Source of the DNA: Rhea pennata
Lineage: Eukaryota > Chordata > Aves > Rheiformes > Rheidae
Length of the DNA stretch: 64,000 nucleotides
NCBI RefSeq assembly: GCF_028389875.1
Contig: NC_084672.1
Coordinates: 1,137,501 to 1,201,500 of the forward strand
Reading direction: 5' to 3'
Under the pieces are notes generated by a model, which was not told where the DNA came from, ran no database searches, and saw only the letters and a list, made by a program, of their open reading frames with translations. The translations under genes and the position numbers were made by a program. Shown here piece by piece: positions 54,056-64,000 of the stretch; the stretch's first letter is position 1, and each line of letters begins with the position of its first letter.

Positions 54056-57000
54056 GTGAGTGCGGACCGGGGGGGGGCTCGGGGCGCCTGAGGCTGGGGG
54101 CGAAGGCGGGGGGGGGAGCGGCGAGGCCTGAGGAGAGGGGCGGGGGGGGGAGCGGCGAGGCAGGAGGAGAGAGGTGGGCGGGGGGGGGGGAGAGGCAGCT
54201 CCTGGCTTTGGAAAAGCCGCTGCGTTTAATCCCTCTTAATTTCCCTGACGGGAGAGCTGGAAAGGAGCAAAGGAAGCGATTTTTTGTCTGTTTGTTTTGA
54301 AGGGGGAGTTGCTGCTGTCGGGGGGTTACTGCCGCGTGGGGGGCGCGGGCGCTGCAGCGCGCCGGTGACAGCGGGGCCGAGGCGCGGCCTCGCCCAGGCG
54401 GCGGCGGCGGCGGCGGCACCTCGCGGGCCGCTCCTGGGCCGAGCGGGGCCGGCGCGGCCCTGCCTCCCCGCTAAGGCGGGGGGCCTTTCCGGGGGGCTCC
54501 GGCGTGACAGTGCTCGTGGTCCCGAGGCAGGCTGTCGCGAAGGCCTCCGGCTAGGCCGCGCTTCGGGCTCCTGCCTTTGTCAGCCTTCGGCGGGGAGGAT
54601 AATTTGGTTTTAGCTTTCACTTCCCAGACCGTGCAGTGTGACGAGTGGAGGGACCTTCCCTGCCTTCCCAAATTCCTCTAATCTTTGTCTCTCTTCCTAT
54701 TTCACATGTTGCCTACCTGTAAGACTCGGGACTTCATCCCTCCCTAATATTCTAGAGACCTCATTTTCTTGTGGGTGTTGACATTTATTGGCCTTAATAC
54801 TGTTGAAATCTTTTTAGGTCCCTCAGGATTTTAACTTCTTTGCTTTGAAACATGCTTATTATTTATCCTTCTCTGCACGGGAGCTCAGTAATCCTCGTGT
54901 AGGAGGAGTCGTGAGGGCAGCATTTGGACTGTAGAGTTGGCAGTTGTGGTGGAGTTTATATTTACATCAAAGCACCAGACCATTTAGGTGAATAAAGGTT
55001 AGAATTATTCTTTTTGAGTCTTTGATTTTTTGCTTGTGTTTTGATATAGGTAAGTTAAAAATGCTGGGTAATGGTAAATGAGAGCTTTTATCCTTCTTCC
55101 TTCTCTGACTGTCCCTCACTCTCTTCTAAGCAGGGCATTCCTCAAGATGGTGATTTATCTTTAGAAGCACTGCTTGCAAAAGAATGACTGGAAACTGGCC
55201 ATTCTCTGTAGCTCAAATAACACTGCAATTGTACGTTATCTCAGCACATATTCAGGTGTGCATCAGCATGCTGTGCTGTGCTGTAGCACCCATGATGTAG
55301 TTATCAGTATTAGCCTGCAGGAATACTCTAAGATTTTAATGCATTATTCACATTATAATGATTTGATTAATATGATGCTGAGTGAACTGCAGAAACTAAA
55401 GCTTTGGTAGAATTTTGGAGATAAATTATGTTCATAACTATAGGAATGCAAGCAACTTAAATTTAGTTCAGAAGTTAAATTCTATAGACTTAACTTTTGT
55501 TTTCAAATATAAATGTAGTCTCAACTGTAACATTAAAAGGGAGAAAAGTCCCATGAATAAACAGTTTCCTGCAGGCTTAAAACTTATGTGCTGTTGTTGT
55601 GGCCCCTTACAGCATGATAAATGAGGGAAGAGAAAATATATTTTTTTCAATAAATATACCACTAATAGAGGTAATTGAACTTAGAAGTTACTTACATTGG
55701 TGTTTTCACAGAGCAGTGAGTGAGGAGGAGACTGAATTTATTGTAAAAAGGTATGAGAGCCTGAAAATTTTAAATGTCAAACTGCAAGGCCTGTTGGTAC
55801 TTAAATACTTCAAAGTTGGTTTACTTCATATGGACATGAAAGAATGATATTGGCGTATAGACAACTATAAATTAAGGATTTTATGTACTTCAGGTGTTCT
55901 GCATCTTATTGACTTCCTTTTAAAGCAAATACAAAGTATATGAAGGGTTTCTTTCTTTTTTTTTTTTCCAGATGTCAAATTAAACTTTTGAGTTGCTTTA
56001 GGTAGTGTGTGCTCCTCTTTCTCCCTCCCCTCCCCTCCTGAGGATGCTGATGAGATTTCTGTGTTTTCTGATCTGTTCTTAAGTTCTTAATACACCAACT
56101 AACTAGCCTACCCCTTTGGAATCAGTGGGAAGACTTAACTGGTAGTTGATTCAAGTCCTTGGTGTACAGAGGAGGGAAAAAAATATTTCTGTAAATACTC
56201 TACGTGAAAAACAATTGATGGCATAGCCAGTTGAATTCTGATTTCCAAAGCTTTTCCTAATGAGGAATATTTGACAAGGTGGTGAGTCTTGAAGCTTTTC
56301 CCATCCAGAGCCTTATTTATGTTTGAGCAGTACAAGCTGGCCGGATTCCAGGATGGAACCTAGGAACAGCATTAGCATGCAACAGAAGCGCTCAGCGTAG
56401 CTTGGCATTCAGGAGCACTGACAGAGCATGTTCAGGTATTTTCTATTAGCTATTCTAGCTGAAGAACTGTTCTATTAGAAATACTGTCTTTAGGATAATG
56501 GAGTACACAGGAAGTTTTGTTGTAGTGCTCTGAGTGTGTAGGAAAGAAATTGTCTGTAGACCATAGAGGAAGAAGCTTTGCACATCTGTAGGAGGAAGAG
56601 TCAGTTCGGGTTTTTTCTGGCTTCATGACAATATTTTTGTAAAAACAAGATTCATGCTATGCTTGATAATTAAAAAAATCTTGCTAATTTTGGAGGTCTT
56701 GCATAGAAAGACCTTGCATAGTAATAACAATAAACAAACATGTTATTCAGTAGCATTAGCAAACAGTTTGAAGTGTGGTGATGATAAGTTCAGGGCAATC
56801 AATCAGTTACATTATTTATATAGAAATATATGAAAGCTTTTTTCAAAGAAAACTGAAGTTACTTAAGTAGTTACTCTATAAAAAAAATTTATAGGCAGAT
56901 GTGTAGAAATACAGATCTGTCATGATTTTTAAGATGAGAGATATTCCTGGCAGAGTTTTTGACAGTTATGTTCTTGGACTTGCTTTACTGTGAATATTTG

Positions 57001-60000
57001 TTCCAGTTTTATAGAAAGCATGCCATCCTATGGATCAGATATTAATGAAATCTTAATGTCAGTTGTTCCTTCTGCTCAGTGTAGGAATGGAATGTTTAAT
57101 TTACAATTGAATTTTTAATCTGAGGTTTGGATATGTTGGATGAAATTCAGTTGTAGCTGTGCTGGTTGAGGAAACTAGTACCATATTTACTTGTCTTGAT
57201 AGCTCGTAGCCCTTTTAGTGAAATGCTGTGTGAGAATGCTCCCTAGCCTCTTTCCAGCAAAATCAAATGGTTTGTCAACATCTCCTTATCTGTGTAACAT
57301 CACTGTCTTTTTCAGAAATGTATTTTTGGGAATGCAAGAACATCCCTACCGCAGCTGCTCAAAGCCTTTGAAGATGCTCAATTTCTGCAGCTCTTTGCAG
57401 AGTGGTTGACTATTTAGAGCCCATATAGTAAAGAACTTCATTAAAATTGAGCAATGTGCATGTGGAGCAAAAACAGGCAAATAAAGCTGGAATTGTACAG
57501 ATTTCAAGAGGAGATAGAGCTAGTGATACTTCATTGAGGGTTACTGCAAGCTGCTGGTTGTGTTTTCACTTGACTATGCAGAAATGGTTATTGGAGAGCA
57601 GAGTAAAATTTACAATAGTGGATACTTCTAGACTGGGATATTTGGCTGGTGGCCTATGAAGTGGTTGTGACCTACCTTAGTCATTCCTGAGCTGCTTGCA
57701 AGAAAGAAGACGTCTAGGATTCTCTGTAACTGATGGTGTAGCCTGCTTCTTGTGGGCCTCCTTCCTACCCTTGTTCAGGGAGTAAGTATTTGCGTAAGCA
57801 TGTGCTTGTGACTTACACCACTGTTCTGCCTTGTGTGTCCTGGAAATGGTGGCAAACACTGGATGCGTGCTATGTTCTGGAGAATATTATAATTTTATGC
57901 AACTTGCTGCTTCGAAAATGTGAGGTACAGCAGCTTTCAAGGAGGAAACACCTGTACTCAGATATCCTGTGTTAAGTAAATCTAACTTCCTACAACATAA
58001 CTGCACAATAAGACCTTCTAGCTGTTGGAAAGAATCAGACTGAAGAATGATCTCTTCCTACTTAAAAAGAAAACTACAAAGTGAACAACAACTGTGCCAT
58101 TACACAAACCAGGCTCTCTTCTGTCCCTGAATTGGGGTTGGGGAAATCATGTCTCTTCTCTTTCTCTTCTTTTGACTTTGTTAAACTAGAAACGCTAGGC
58201 ATTGTACTTCCTCCAGGAAAAGGAGTGCTAATCACATAACTGCTTTCATTTATGTCAGAAGTTTACGATACAGAGGTGACATCTCTTATTGAGAACTAAT
58301 TTTCTGCTCTGAATTGAAGTGTAATGTTTTGGAGATTTAAGAATCCCTTAGCTGCAGTAAGACCTCTGTTTTCCTACTTATTGATTCAGTCCTGAGGCTG
58401 AAATAATCCATTTGTGCAGAGCCAGCATACTTCAGTATCTGCATCTGAAATTCAAGGCTGCAGAAGTTCTGTGCCAGCCTTGCAACAGGATGCAAGGGTG
58501 TCTATAGCTTGAATTGGCAGTGGCCAGAAGTGTGGGCAGGTATATACGTTTTGGTGCCAGTTGTCTTCTGCGGGATGCTGGCCACATAGGCATTGTGGCA
58601 GGCTAGGACGTTGTTTGCATGCAACTGTCCTTGTGTGAGTGCTCATTAGGGAACTGTTTAGGGATGTTTGCTTCATGGCCTAAATAACCAGAGTTCTGAT
58701 CCTTTTCTTAAACAATGCAGTAAATTTCTTTGTGAAACATCATTCTGCTCCTGAAATGAGTATTTGCCTTTGAATTGCTTTCTAGATTGATGTTGGATTG
58801 ATTTCTATGCTTTCACCGGAGTTACTCATCTTCTGTCTCCTAATGTTATATTTGATAACATGCATTTATTTCTGAAAAACACATTGGTATTGTTCTGAGA
58901 TGGTATTGTTCTGAGATGGCTATCTGCAACTTTTTTTCAGGTGAACGAGTGCTTTGTTTTCATGGACCTCTCCTTTATGAAGCAAAGGTATGTGTGGTTG
59001 CTTACTGCTGCAGAAGGTACTGACTGTTCTGCAAGAAAGTAGAGAATTGTGCTAGCTTATTTGCTATGCCTTGCGTAGATGAGACTAAGAATTGAAGTTA
59101 AAATGAAGGAAAAATTGATCATGCTTTACAATTCATTTGCATTTTTAAACCTTGTAGTTCTGTTTCCTATAGATTTTTTTTTCTTTTTTTCTTAAGCGGG
59201 GGGTACTGTATAGCTATTCTTGTAAACTACTAAAGGCCAGATACTTGAACATCTGTAATACACTTAGATTCCCAGAACACTGGAAAGTGTTCATGCCTAT
59301 AGGAGTTGGTGCTGGTGCTAATGCATGAACTGTTAAGTTAACTGTAGTTTGAGCTTTCCCAGATATGTAGATGGCTGAGTAAAATCCATAGTCTTCAAAT
59401 GGGACAAAACTAGAAGATAAGGCTGGGTTAAACTGACAAAGTAGGTAGTGTTCTCAGTTCTGTCTCTAACTTGAGAAATAATGCATTATGTATTTGTGCC
59501 TTGGAGAAGTTTACTTACTGCTTTACATGCAGACCTCTGCTACACTCTGTTATATGCTTTTTCTTACGGGCTTTAACCAGGTATCACTTCTGTGCCATCT
59601 GTTTTCCTGAAGGTATAGCTCCTAATTTGGCTGGTTATTTCCTTTTCCTCTGAAACTGAAAGAGGCTGTTTGTAGCTGTGTGGATTAGAAGACTTGCAGA
59701 AGTTTTTGAGAAACTTGGCTTTAAGCTATTTTGAAAACTGATACTTAAATTCTTTAAGCTATTGTTAGTAAATATTAAATGATGTGACAATGTCAGAGTA
59801 TGGAAGTAGATAGAAAAACTAGAAATATTCCCTATGTCCTTGGGAAGCAGTCATTCCAATGGTGCAAATGGTGTCTGGAGCATTTCTGTTGTAGATGTCT
59901 AAAGCATCTCTATCTCCTTAAGATTTGACAGGAAAGGGAGTAATCCAAAACCGTATTTCCATTATAATAATTCCAGCTCGTTCTTTCTCTTGCTGTAGTC

Positions 60001-60085
60001 TAGAGGACGAGTTAGCAGTACGTATAGGTACTGGCAGAAGGTACCAATCTGGTTGCTGGAACAGGGAGGCGAGTAGTGTGTGTGT

Positions 60086-60145
<60 letters not shown>

Positions 60146-62346
60146 TGTGTGAAAGCCAACTTTGAGTATCAGTAGTCCTACCTTTTTGGTTGAGTAGAAC
60201 AGCCCAAGAGCTGCTAGAGTTGTGTGCTTTTTCCATGCTATGTTATGATGTGCCCATTCTCTCCATTATGCAACGGTGGGCTGAATGTTGCGAGAGCAGG
60301 CTCTGCTAACTTGGTGTCGGAAGGGATTTTCTGAGTGTCAAGGAAACTTTTGGCTGGCTATTTATATAGAGAATCTAGACTGTTCTAGGCCTCTGAAGTG
60401 GCAGGAGAAATTGAATTTTAATTTTAAGAAGTTATCCTCTAGGTTGTAGTAATAGTCTTGGCTTTATTGCTTTCCTTTGATCTGTTCTTACTCTGTAATT
60501 CTCTGTGCAACTTATGTATTTCAGTCTTTATCATGTCCTTAGCTTGACATAGCAAAATGATCAGAGAAGCAGTTGCCTTTCTGTCAGAGTAGATGAGAAA
60601 TTACTATTTCTTACTTGACATGCAGTAACTGTGCATCTCTATACAATGCAAAGTTAAAGCAGGTTCACTTAAGGTACTGCTAAACTCCAGCTGAAGGTTG
60701 ATACCTCTTTTAACTGCTCTAAAATGACTGGGAGTGCTCATCTGATTATCAGTTAATGCTCTCTTTGGTGAAAAGATGCATTCAGTCAGGAAAATACTGT
60801 GGTATAGAAAAGCTTTTTTTTCTTTAACTTCTTACCTGTTTGTGCTCCTCAAAACAAATAGAGGTAGCTTAAGTGCATAGTCTATTATCTTTCCTTGGTT
60901 TGGATAACTCCAGGATTACAGTGAACTAGGTAGTCAAAATGAGCCATAGGATGAAGAGGTCCTTGATCCTAGTTGCAAGTCTAGATGAGACCAAGTTTAA
61001 TTTCCATGTGTGGCATTGTTGAGATCCACCCTGGAAAAAATAAACTTAGATTCACATACATGCACATTCTTTTTTGTGGGGAGGGTGCAGGAAGGAGTTG
61101 CTAAAAATGTTCCCTGCTCTCAGGAAAATGTACAGAGGAAGACTCTAGCATAGCAAATTCTTAGAGGTGGCTCAAGTAGTATGGCAAGAAAATAGCAAGT
61201 ACTACTTCTGAGAATTGTTTTTTTGTTTCAATGAGAGTCTTGAGAATAATCAGAGATTAGAAGCTGAAGCTGGAGAAGGGTACTTCCACTGTTAAAAACA
61301 TAAGAACTAATAAACTGTAGAATGTTGTCAAATGGTAGCCAAGACAAGTCACAGTGCCTCCAGGACAGAACTTGATGCTTTTGAGTGAGAAACCTTATCC
61401 AAGACCAAGGTGGTGGATTTAATTTCATATAGCTAAGAAGTTCAGGGATCTGTGGTGGGCACAAAGATAAACTTGTTAGGCTTGTGTAATGTCTGTTCTG
61501 GGCTGTTTTGCAGGAAGAGGCATGTCTATAGTGGTTTTTTTTATATACATATAGCTGTAGTAGCTTGAGCGTTTACATGCTAGGCTGTCTGCAGGTATAG
61601 GAGGAAGTTCTGTTACTTGGATAGCATGCGCTGTTGTTCAGGTTTTTGAATATCTTCCTTTCACATAAGTTGAGACAGCATCTTGTAGGCTGCCACATGG
61701 ACCATGCTAAAATATAATATTAAAAAGGTTTTAGGGACACTTCTGAATCTGATTGGTATTGTGGACTGGTTGGAGCAAGTGTGTGTTCCCTTCTGTTTAA
61801 GAGTCTTGCCTTAATCTCTGTGTCAGGAAGTTACTGTCTTCATAGGATGGTATTCTCATAGAAATAACTGTTTGTTTTCTTCATATATACACTCTTAACC
61901 TTGAAAAAGCCCTTAATGCAGCTTTTCCTACTGAATATAATGTGCTCTCTGTGGCTATAGAAATCCATATTATTTACTTTTGAAGACTCCTCTACTTCAG
62001 CCAGCCTACCTGTCTGTGAGGTAGGGGCCTGCATGTGAACAAGCTCTCTAGTGAATCGCTTTTTGGCAAACTTTGGGATAGTTAAGTGACTGCTTGTTTA
62101 CTCTTCTGGTCATCCTCAGGGGCTTTTGATCCTTTTCATGAATGAAGGTATCCCTTTGTATAGCTGTCTTTGTTTGCCTAGCCCTTCCAAATCTGTAAAT
62201 AGGTAGTAACTGGTGTTAGAACTTTCTGCTGTGAGATTGCTGCCCAATATTTTGATGGCTTGCGTGGAAATCTGCATGTTTAGACTATGAAAGCTCAAAA
62301 CCCAAAAATCATTTAGAAATCTTTTTGTTCTGATGGATCCTGACTG

Positions 62347-62384
<38 letters not shown>

Positions 62385-62469
62385 CCCCCACTCTGTTCCA
62401 GTGTGTAAAGGTTGCCATAAAGGACAAACAAGTGAAATACTTTATCCATTACAGTGGTTGGAATAAAAA
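54016..62469 (+). CDS. MORF4L1: MORF4L1 (MRG15), 5' part of gene (coding exons 1-3)
   Basis: Nuclear chromatin protein with an N-terminal chromodomain that binds methylated H3K36 and a C-terminal MRG domain; in vertebrates it is a subunit of NuA4/TIP60 acetyltransferase and SIN3 deacetylase complexes and works in DNA repair with PALB2. Three exons (40 + 47 + 68 nt = 51 codons plus 2 nt) join in frame: MAPKQDPKPKFQEG, ERVLCFHGPLLYEAK, then CVKVAIKDKQVKYFIHYSGW. This matches mammalian MORF4L1 essentially residue for residue as I recall it. The remaining exons, including the rest of the chromodomain and the MRG domain, lie beyond the right edge. The gene is head-to-head with ADAMTS7, with about 4.1 kb between the start codons. 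Confidence 0.97.
54056..58940 (+). other. MORF4L1: MORF4L1 intron 1
   Basis: 4.9 kb. The first 500 bp is CpG-island sequence with many G-runs and (GGC)7; the rest is AT-rich with no recognised exon or transposon. The 16-bp duplication is at its 3' end. Confidence 0.65.
58885..58916. repeat. 16-bp tandem duplication near MORF4L1 exon 2 acceptor
   Basis: TGGTATTGTTCTGAGA occurs twice in direct succession (58885-58900 and 58901-58916), followed by a partial third copy, ending about 25 nt before exon 2. Confidence 0.95.
58941..58987 (+). CDS. MORF4L1: MORF4L1 coding exon 2 (chromodomain start)
   Basis: Acceptor tttttttcag, donor gtatgt; 47 nt, completing Gly14 and encoding ERVLCFHGPLLYEAK, ending in phase 0. 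This is the first beta strand region of the MRG15-type chromodomain. A 16-bp tandem duplication lies about 25 nt before the acceptor, where the branch point is expected. Confidence 0.97.
60087..60144. repeat. T58 homopolymer flanked by GT repeats
   Basis: Fifty-eight consecutive T's in MORF4L1 intron 2, preceded by TGTGTGTG and followed by GTGTGTG. Unusually long for a bird genome; exact length may be affected by sequencing slippage. Confidence 0.95.
62350..62384. repeat. T35 homopolymer before MORF4L1 exon 3
   Basis: Thirty-five consecutive T's ending 17 nt before exon 3. With the following CCCCCACTCTGTTCCAG it makes the pyrimidine tract of the exon 3 acceptor. Confidence 0.95.
62402..62469 (+). 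CDS. MORF4L1: MORF4L1 coding exon 3 (chromodomain)
   Basis: Acceptor ctctgttccag, donor gtaagt; 68 nt, encoding CVKVAIKDKQVKYFIHYSGW, then NK and 2 nt (AA) of the next codon. It includes Tyr and Trp residues of the methyl-lysine pocket region. A 35-base T run precedes it by about 17 nt. In mammals this is the point where an alternative 39-residue insert may be spliced in; no such exon was seen in the next 1.5 kb. Confidence 0.97.
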
Positions 62470-64000
62470 GTAAGTATTACATAAAATGAAGGCAATGCTT
62501 CATTTTTTTTCTTTACAGATTGTCAGTTTTGAATGTTAGCTTAATGGATTAGTACTACCAAGTATGTCATTAAAGATTATTTCTGAAATTGACTTAAGTG
62601 ATTAAGTCAATGATTTGTAGTAACAGTAAACATGCTCAACTGACTGTTTCCTTCAGAGCTTTGGTGATATAGACCATCTAACTTAAGGTGTCAGTCAACT
62701 AACTGGAATGCTTTATAGGAGCTTTCTAATTGTGTTTGTTCAGGTTTGGAAATAGTTACTATAATTATTTTTTAAAGAAATATTTCGTACAAATATTTCC
62801 TTTTGTTGGTGTGAGAAGCAGTCCCTGCTGAAGTGGAGCAAAACTGTCCACTACTCAGAGGTGATGCCCTTTATTCTTATAGGCAAACTTTGCTGCCAAA
62901 GTGGTATGAAGGTATGGAGTAGCATGCCTTAGTGGAGGCTGCACCCAGAATGGGAGAGGCAATCTATTTTAGTCCTTCACATGAGCAGGCTTAGCCTGCA
63001 TTTCAGTTCTTGCCTCTCATGCTAAGGTAAAGTTAGAGCTATTTTTTCCCTTCTACAAAAATAGGGCTATTACATTTGTGTAGTTGATTTTGAGTTTTTA
63101 TTTTGTAACTGCACTATGGATTTAGGAAACATTTTTCCCTTAGAAATTAAAAACTTAGCTCTTCAGATTCCAAGCCTCTTTCAGAGAACATTTCTGAATT
63201 CTGTTTCATTCCAATGCTGCAGACTCTTGAGTGAGGACTAATATTGTGATCTCACTGATTTGACTAAAAGCTAAACTTCATGTTTTGATAGTTGATACTT
63301 TTTTAAAAACATATCCCCCACAAAATGGGCAGATAAGTGTCAAGTCCTAAACACTAAAAGTTACAGGGAGTGTCACTGATTCTTAAGCTGACTGCTTTAT
63401 ATTGATGAGGCAGCATAAATTTGATGCTTCATCTTGTGTATTTCTGGAGGGTGCCATAAGCAATGTTGTGACTCCTGCTTCTTTTCTTGCTTGTACTTTT
63501 TTTCTCTCCTCCCTTCAAGCTTCCAATTAACTACATTAAAAGTGGCATTGCTACAAGATCTGGACAGCTGGGACTGTATGTCTCTTTAATTTTGGTTTTT
63601 ATAATTGCAATCCTCTTGTATGTTACTTGTTATTTGCAAAAAAAGTCAGAGCAATTATCAACAGTTATGATACCAAAAAAATAGTTTCTTCACCATTCAC
63701 TGTAATATGTGCAGCACAGTTGTACTTTTTTTGAAGGTGTCCCACAGTTATATAACAGGAGTAAGATAAGTAGCTGAGATATTTAACCAAAGTACTATCC
63801 TAAAACTGTAGCTTTAGACCATGTACAGCTGCATATGTGTTTTTCTATAACACTTGGATACTAAGTTTGCGTTGTCTTAAGAGTCTTGAAGACCTTGTAC
63901 TACTGTAGTAGTATTGTTCATGCCACGCTAGTGTTCGAAGACTGGCAATTCTTGCCACAAAATAAAAATGACATGGAACTCTTCATATGTGGAGCTTTAG
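62470..64000 (+). other. MORF4L1: MORF4L1 intron 3 (partial)
   Basis: At least 1.5 kb. The next conserved chromodomain segment (WDEWVPESR) is not in the window. The possible terminal exon near 63.5-64.0 kb lies here. Confidence 0.6.
63521..63985 (+). other. Possible alternative terminal exon in MORF4L1 intron 3 (speculative)
   Basis: A long pyrimidine tract (about 63476-63519) ends in ttcaag at 63520, a good splice acceptor. The following frame is open to a stop at 63682-63684 and encodes LPINYIKSGIATRSG, a strongly hydrophobic stretch of about 20 residues (VSLILVFIIAILLYVTCY) and a lysine-rich tail. An AATAAA signal follows at 63961-63966. The frame is phase 0, so it would join exon 2 but not exon 3; after exon 3 the reading frame would instead stop within about 24 codons. 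I do not recognise the peptide. It may be chance in AT-rich sequence. Confidence 0.2.

Larger units (their letters stand above)
53300..54550. promoter_or_regulatory. MORF4L1: CpG island covering tRNA-Lys and the MORF4L1 promoter and exon 1
   Basis: Dense CpG from about 53,300 to 54,550, with a dip around the tRNA 3' flank. It contains the tRNA gene, the motif cluster at 53838-53921, MORF4L1 exon 1 and the first part of intron 1, including many G-runs and a (GGC)7 tract at 54397-54417. This fits a constitutive housekeeping promoter. Confidence 0.75.
58988..62401 (+). other. MORF4L1: MORF4L1 intron 2
   Basis: 3.4 kb, AT-rich; contains the T58 and T35 homopolymers. Nothing coding recognised. 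Confidence 0.65.

Noticed and set aside
1-64000. CRISPR arrays, bacterial operons, integrated phage or endogenous retrovirus
   Set aside because: No regularly spaced repeat-spacer pattern, no ribosome-binding-site-led gene clusters, and no paired LTRs or gag/pol/env-like frames were seen; the only true tandem array is the GC minisatellite.

Overview
This is a stretch of a bird nuclear chromosome, most likely from a passerine. The avian signature is the retroposon content: a degraded CR1 LINE (about 16.85-17.3 kb, minus strand) and, at 47.67-47.90 kb, a SINE with a tRNA-Ile-like head and a CR1 3' tail. That SINE architecture is the one described for TguSINE1-type elements of passerines. There are no bacterial features. 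The coding content is split into short exons with GT/AG borders in long introns.

The left three quarters (1-49,891) is the 5' part of ADAMTS7 on the minus strand. I placed 16 coding exons by splice sites and reading phase. They join without a break into 844 codons plus 1 nt and run from the signal peptide through prodomain, zinc metalloprotease, disintegrin-like module, first thrombospondin repeat (TSR1), cysteine-rich module and spacer to the start of TSR2. The later exons (remaining TSRs, mucin-like region, PLAC) must lie beyond the left edge; the first 7.65 kb looks like one intron with no recognisable exon.

The middle (49.5-54.5 kb) is a head-to-head promoter interval. It holds the ADAMTS7 CpG-rich promoter and first exon, an 83-84 bp GC-rich minisatellite just upstream, a quiet spacer with a small CpG-rich patch, an intact tRNA-Lys(CUU) gene at 53,570-53,642, and the MORF4L1 CpG island. 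The MORF4L1 promoter carries a ZNF143/THAP11-type motif and NRF1-type palindromes.

The right part (54,016-64,000) is the start of MORF4L1 (MRG15) on the plus strand: three coding exons (51 codons plus 2 nt) covering the N-terminus and the first half of the chromodomain, with long introns. The ADAMTS7 / MORF4L1 adjacency matches human 15q25, which supports ADAMTS7 over its paralogue ADAMTS12.

The two proteins do not share a pathway: ADAMTS7 is a secreted matrix protease and MORF4L1 a nuclear chromatin reader. The most interesting unexplained items are the promoter minisatellite, the tRNA gene between the two promoters, simple repeats that form splice-acceptor pyrimidine tracts, a CpG-rich patch deep in an ADAMTS7 intron, and a possible alternative last exon of MORF4L1 encoding a membrane-spanning tail. 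I found no convincing new multi-gene system.
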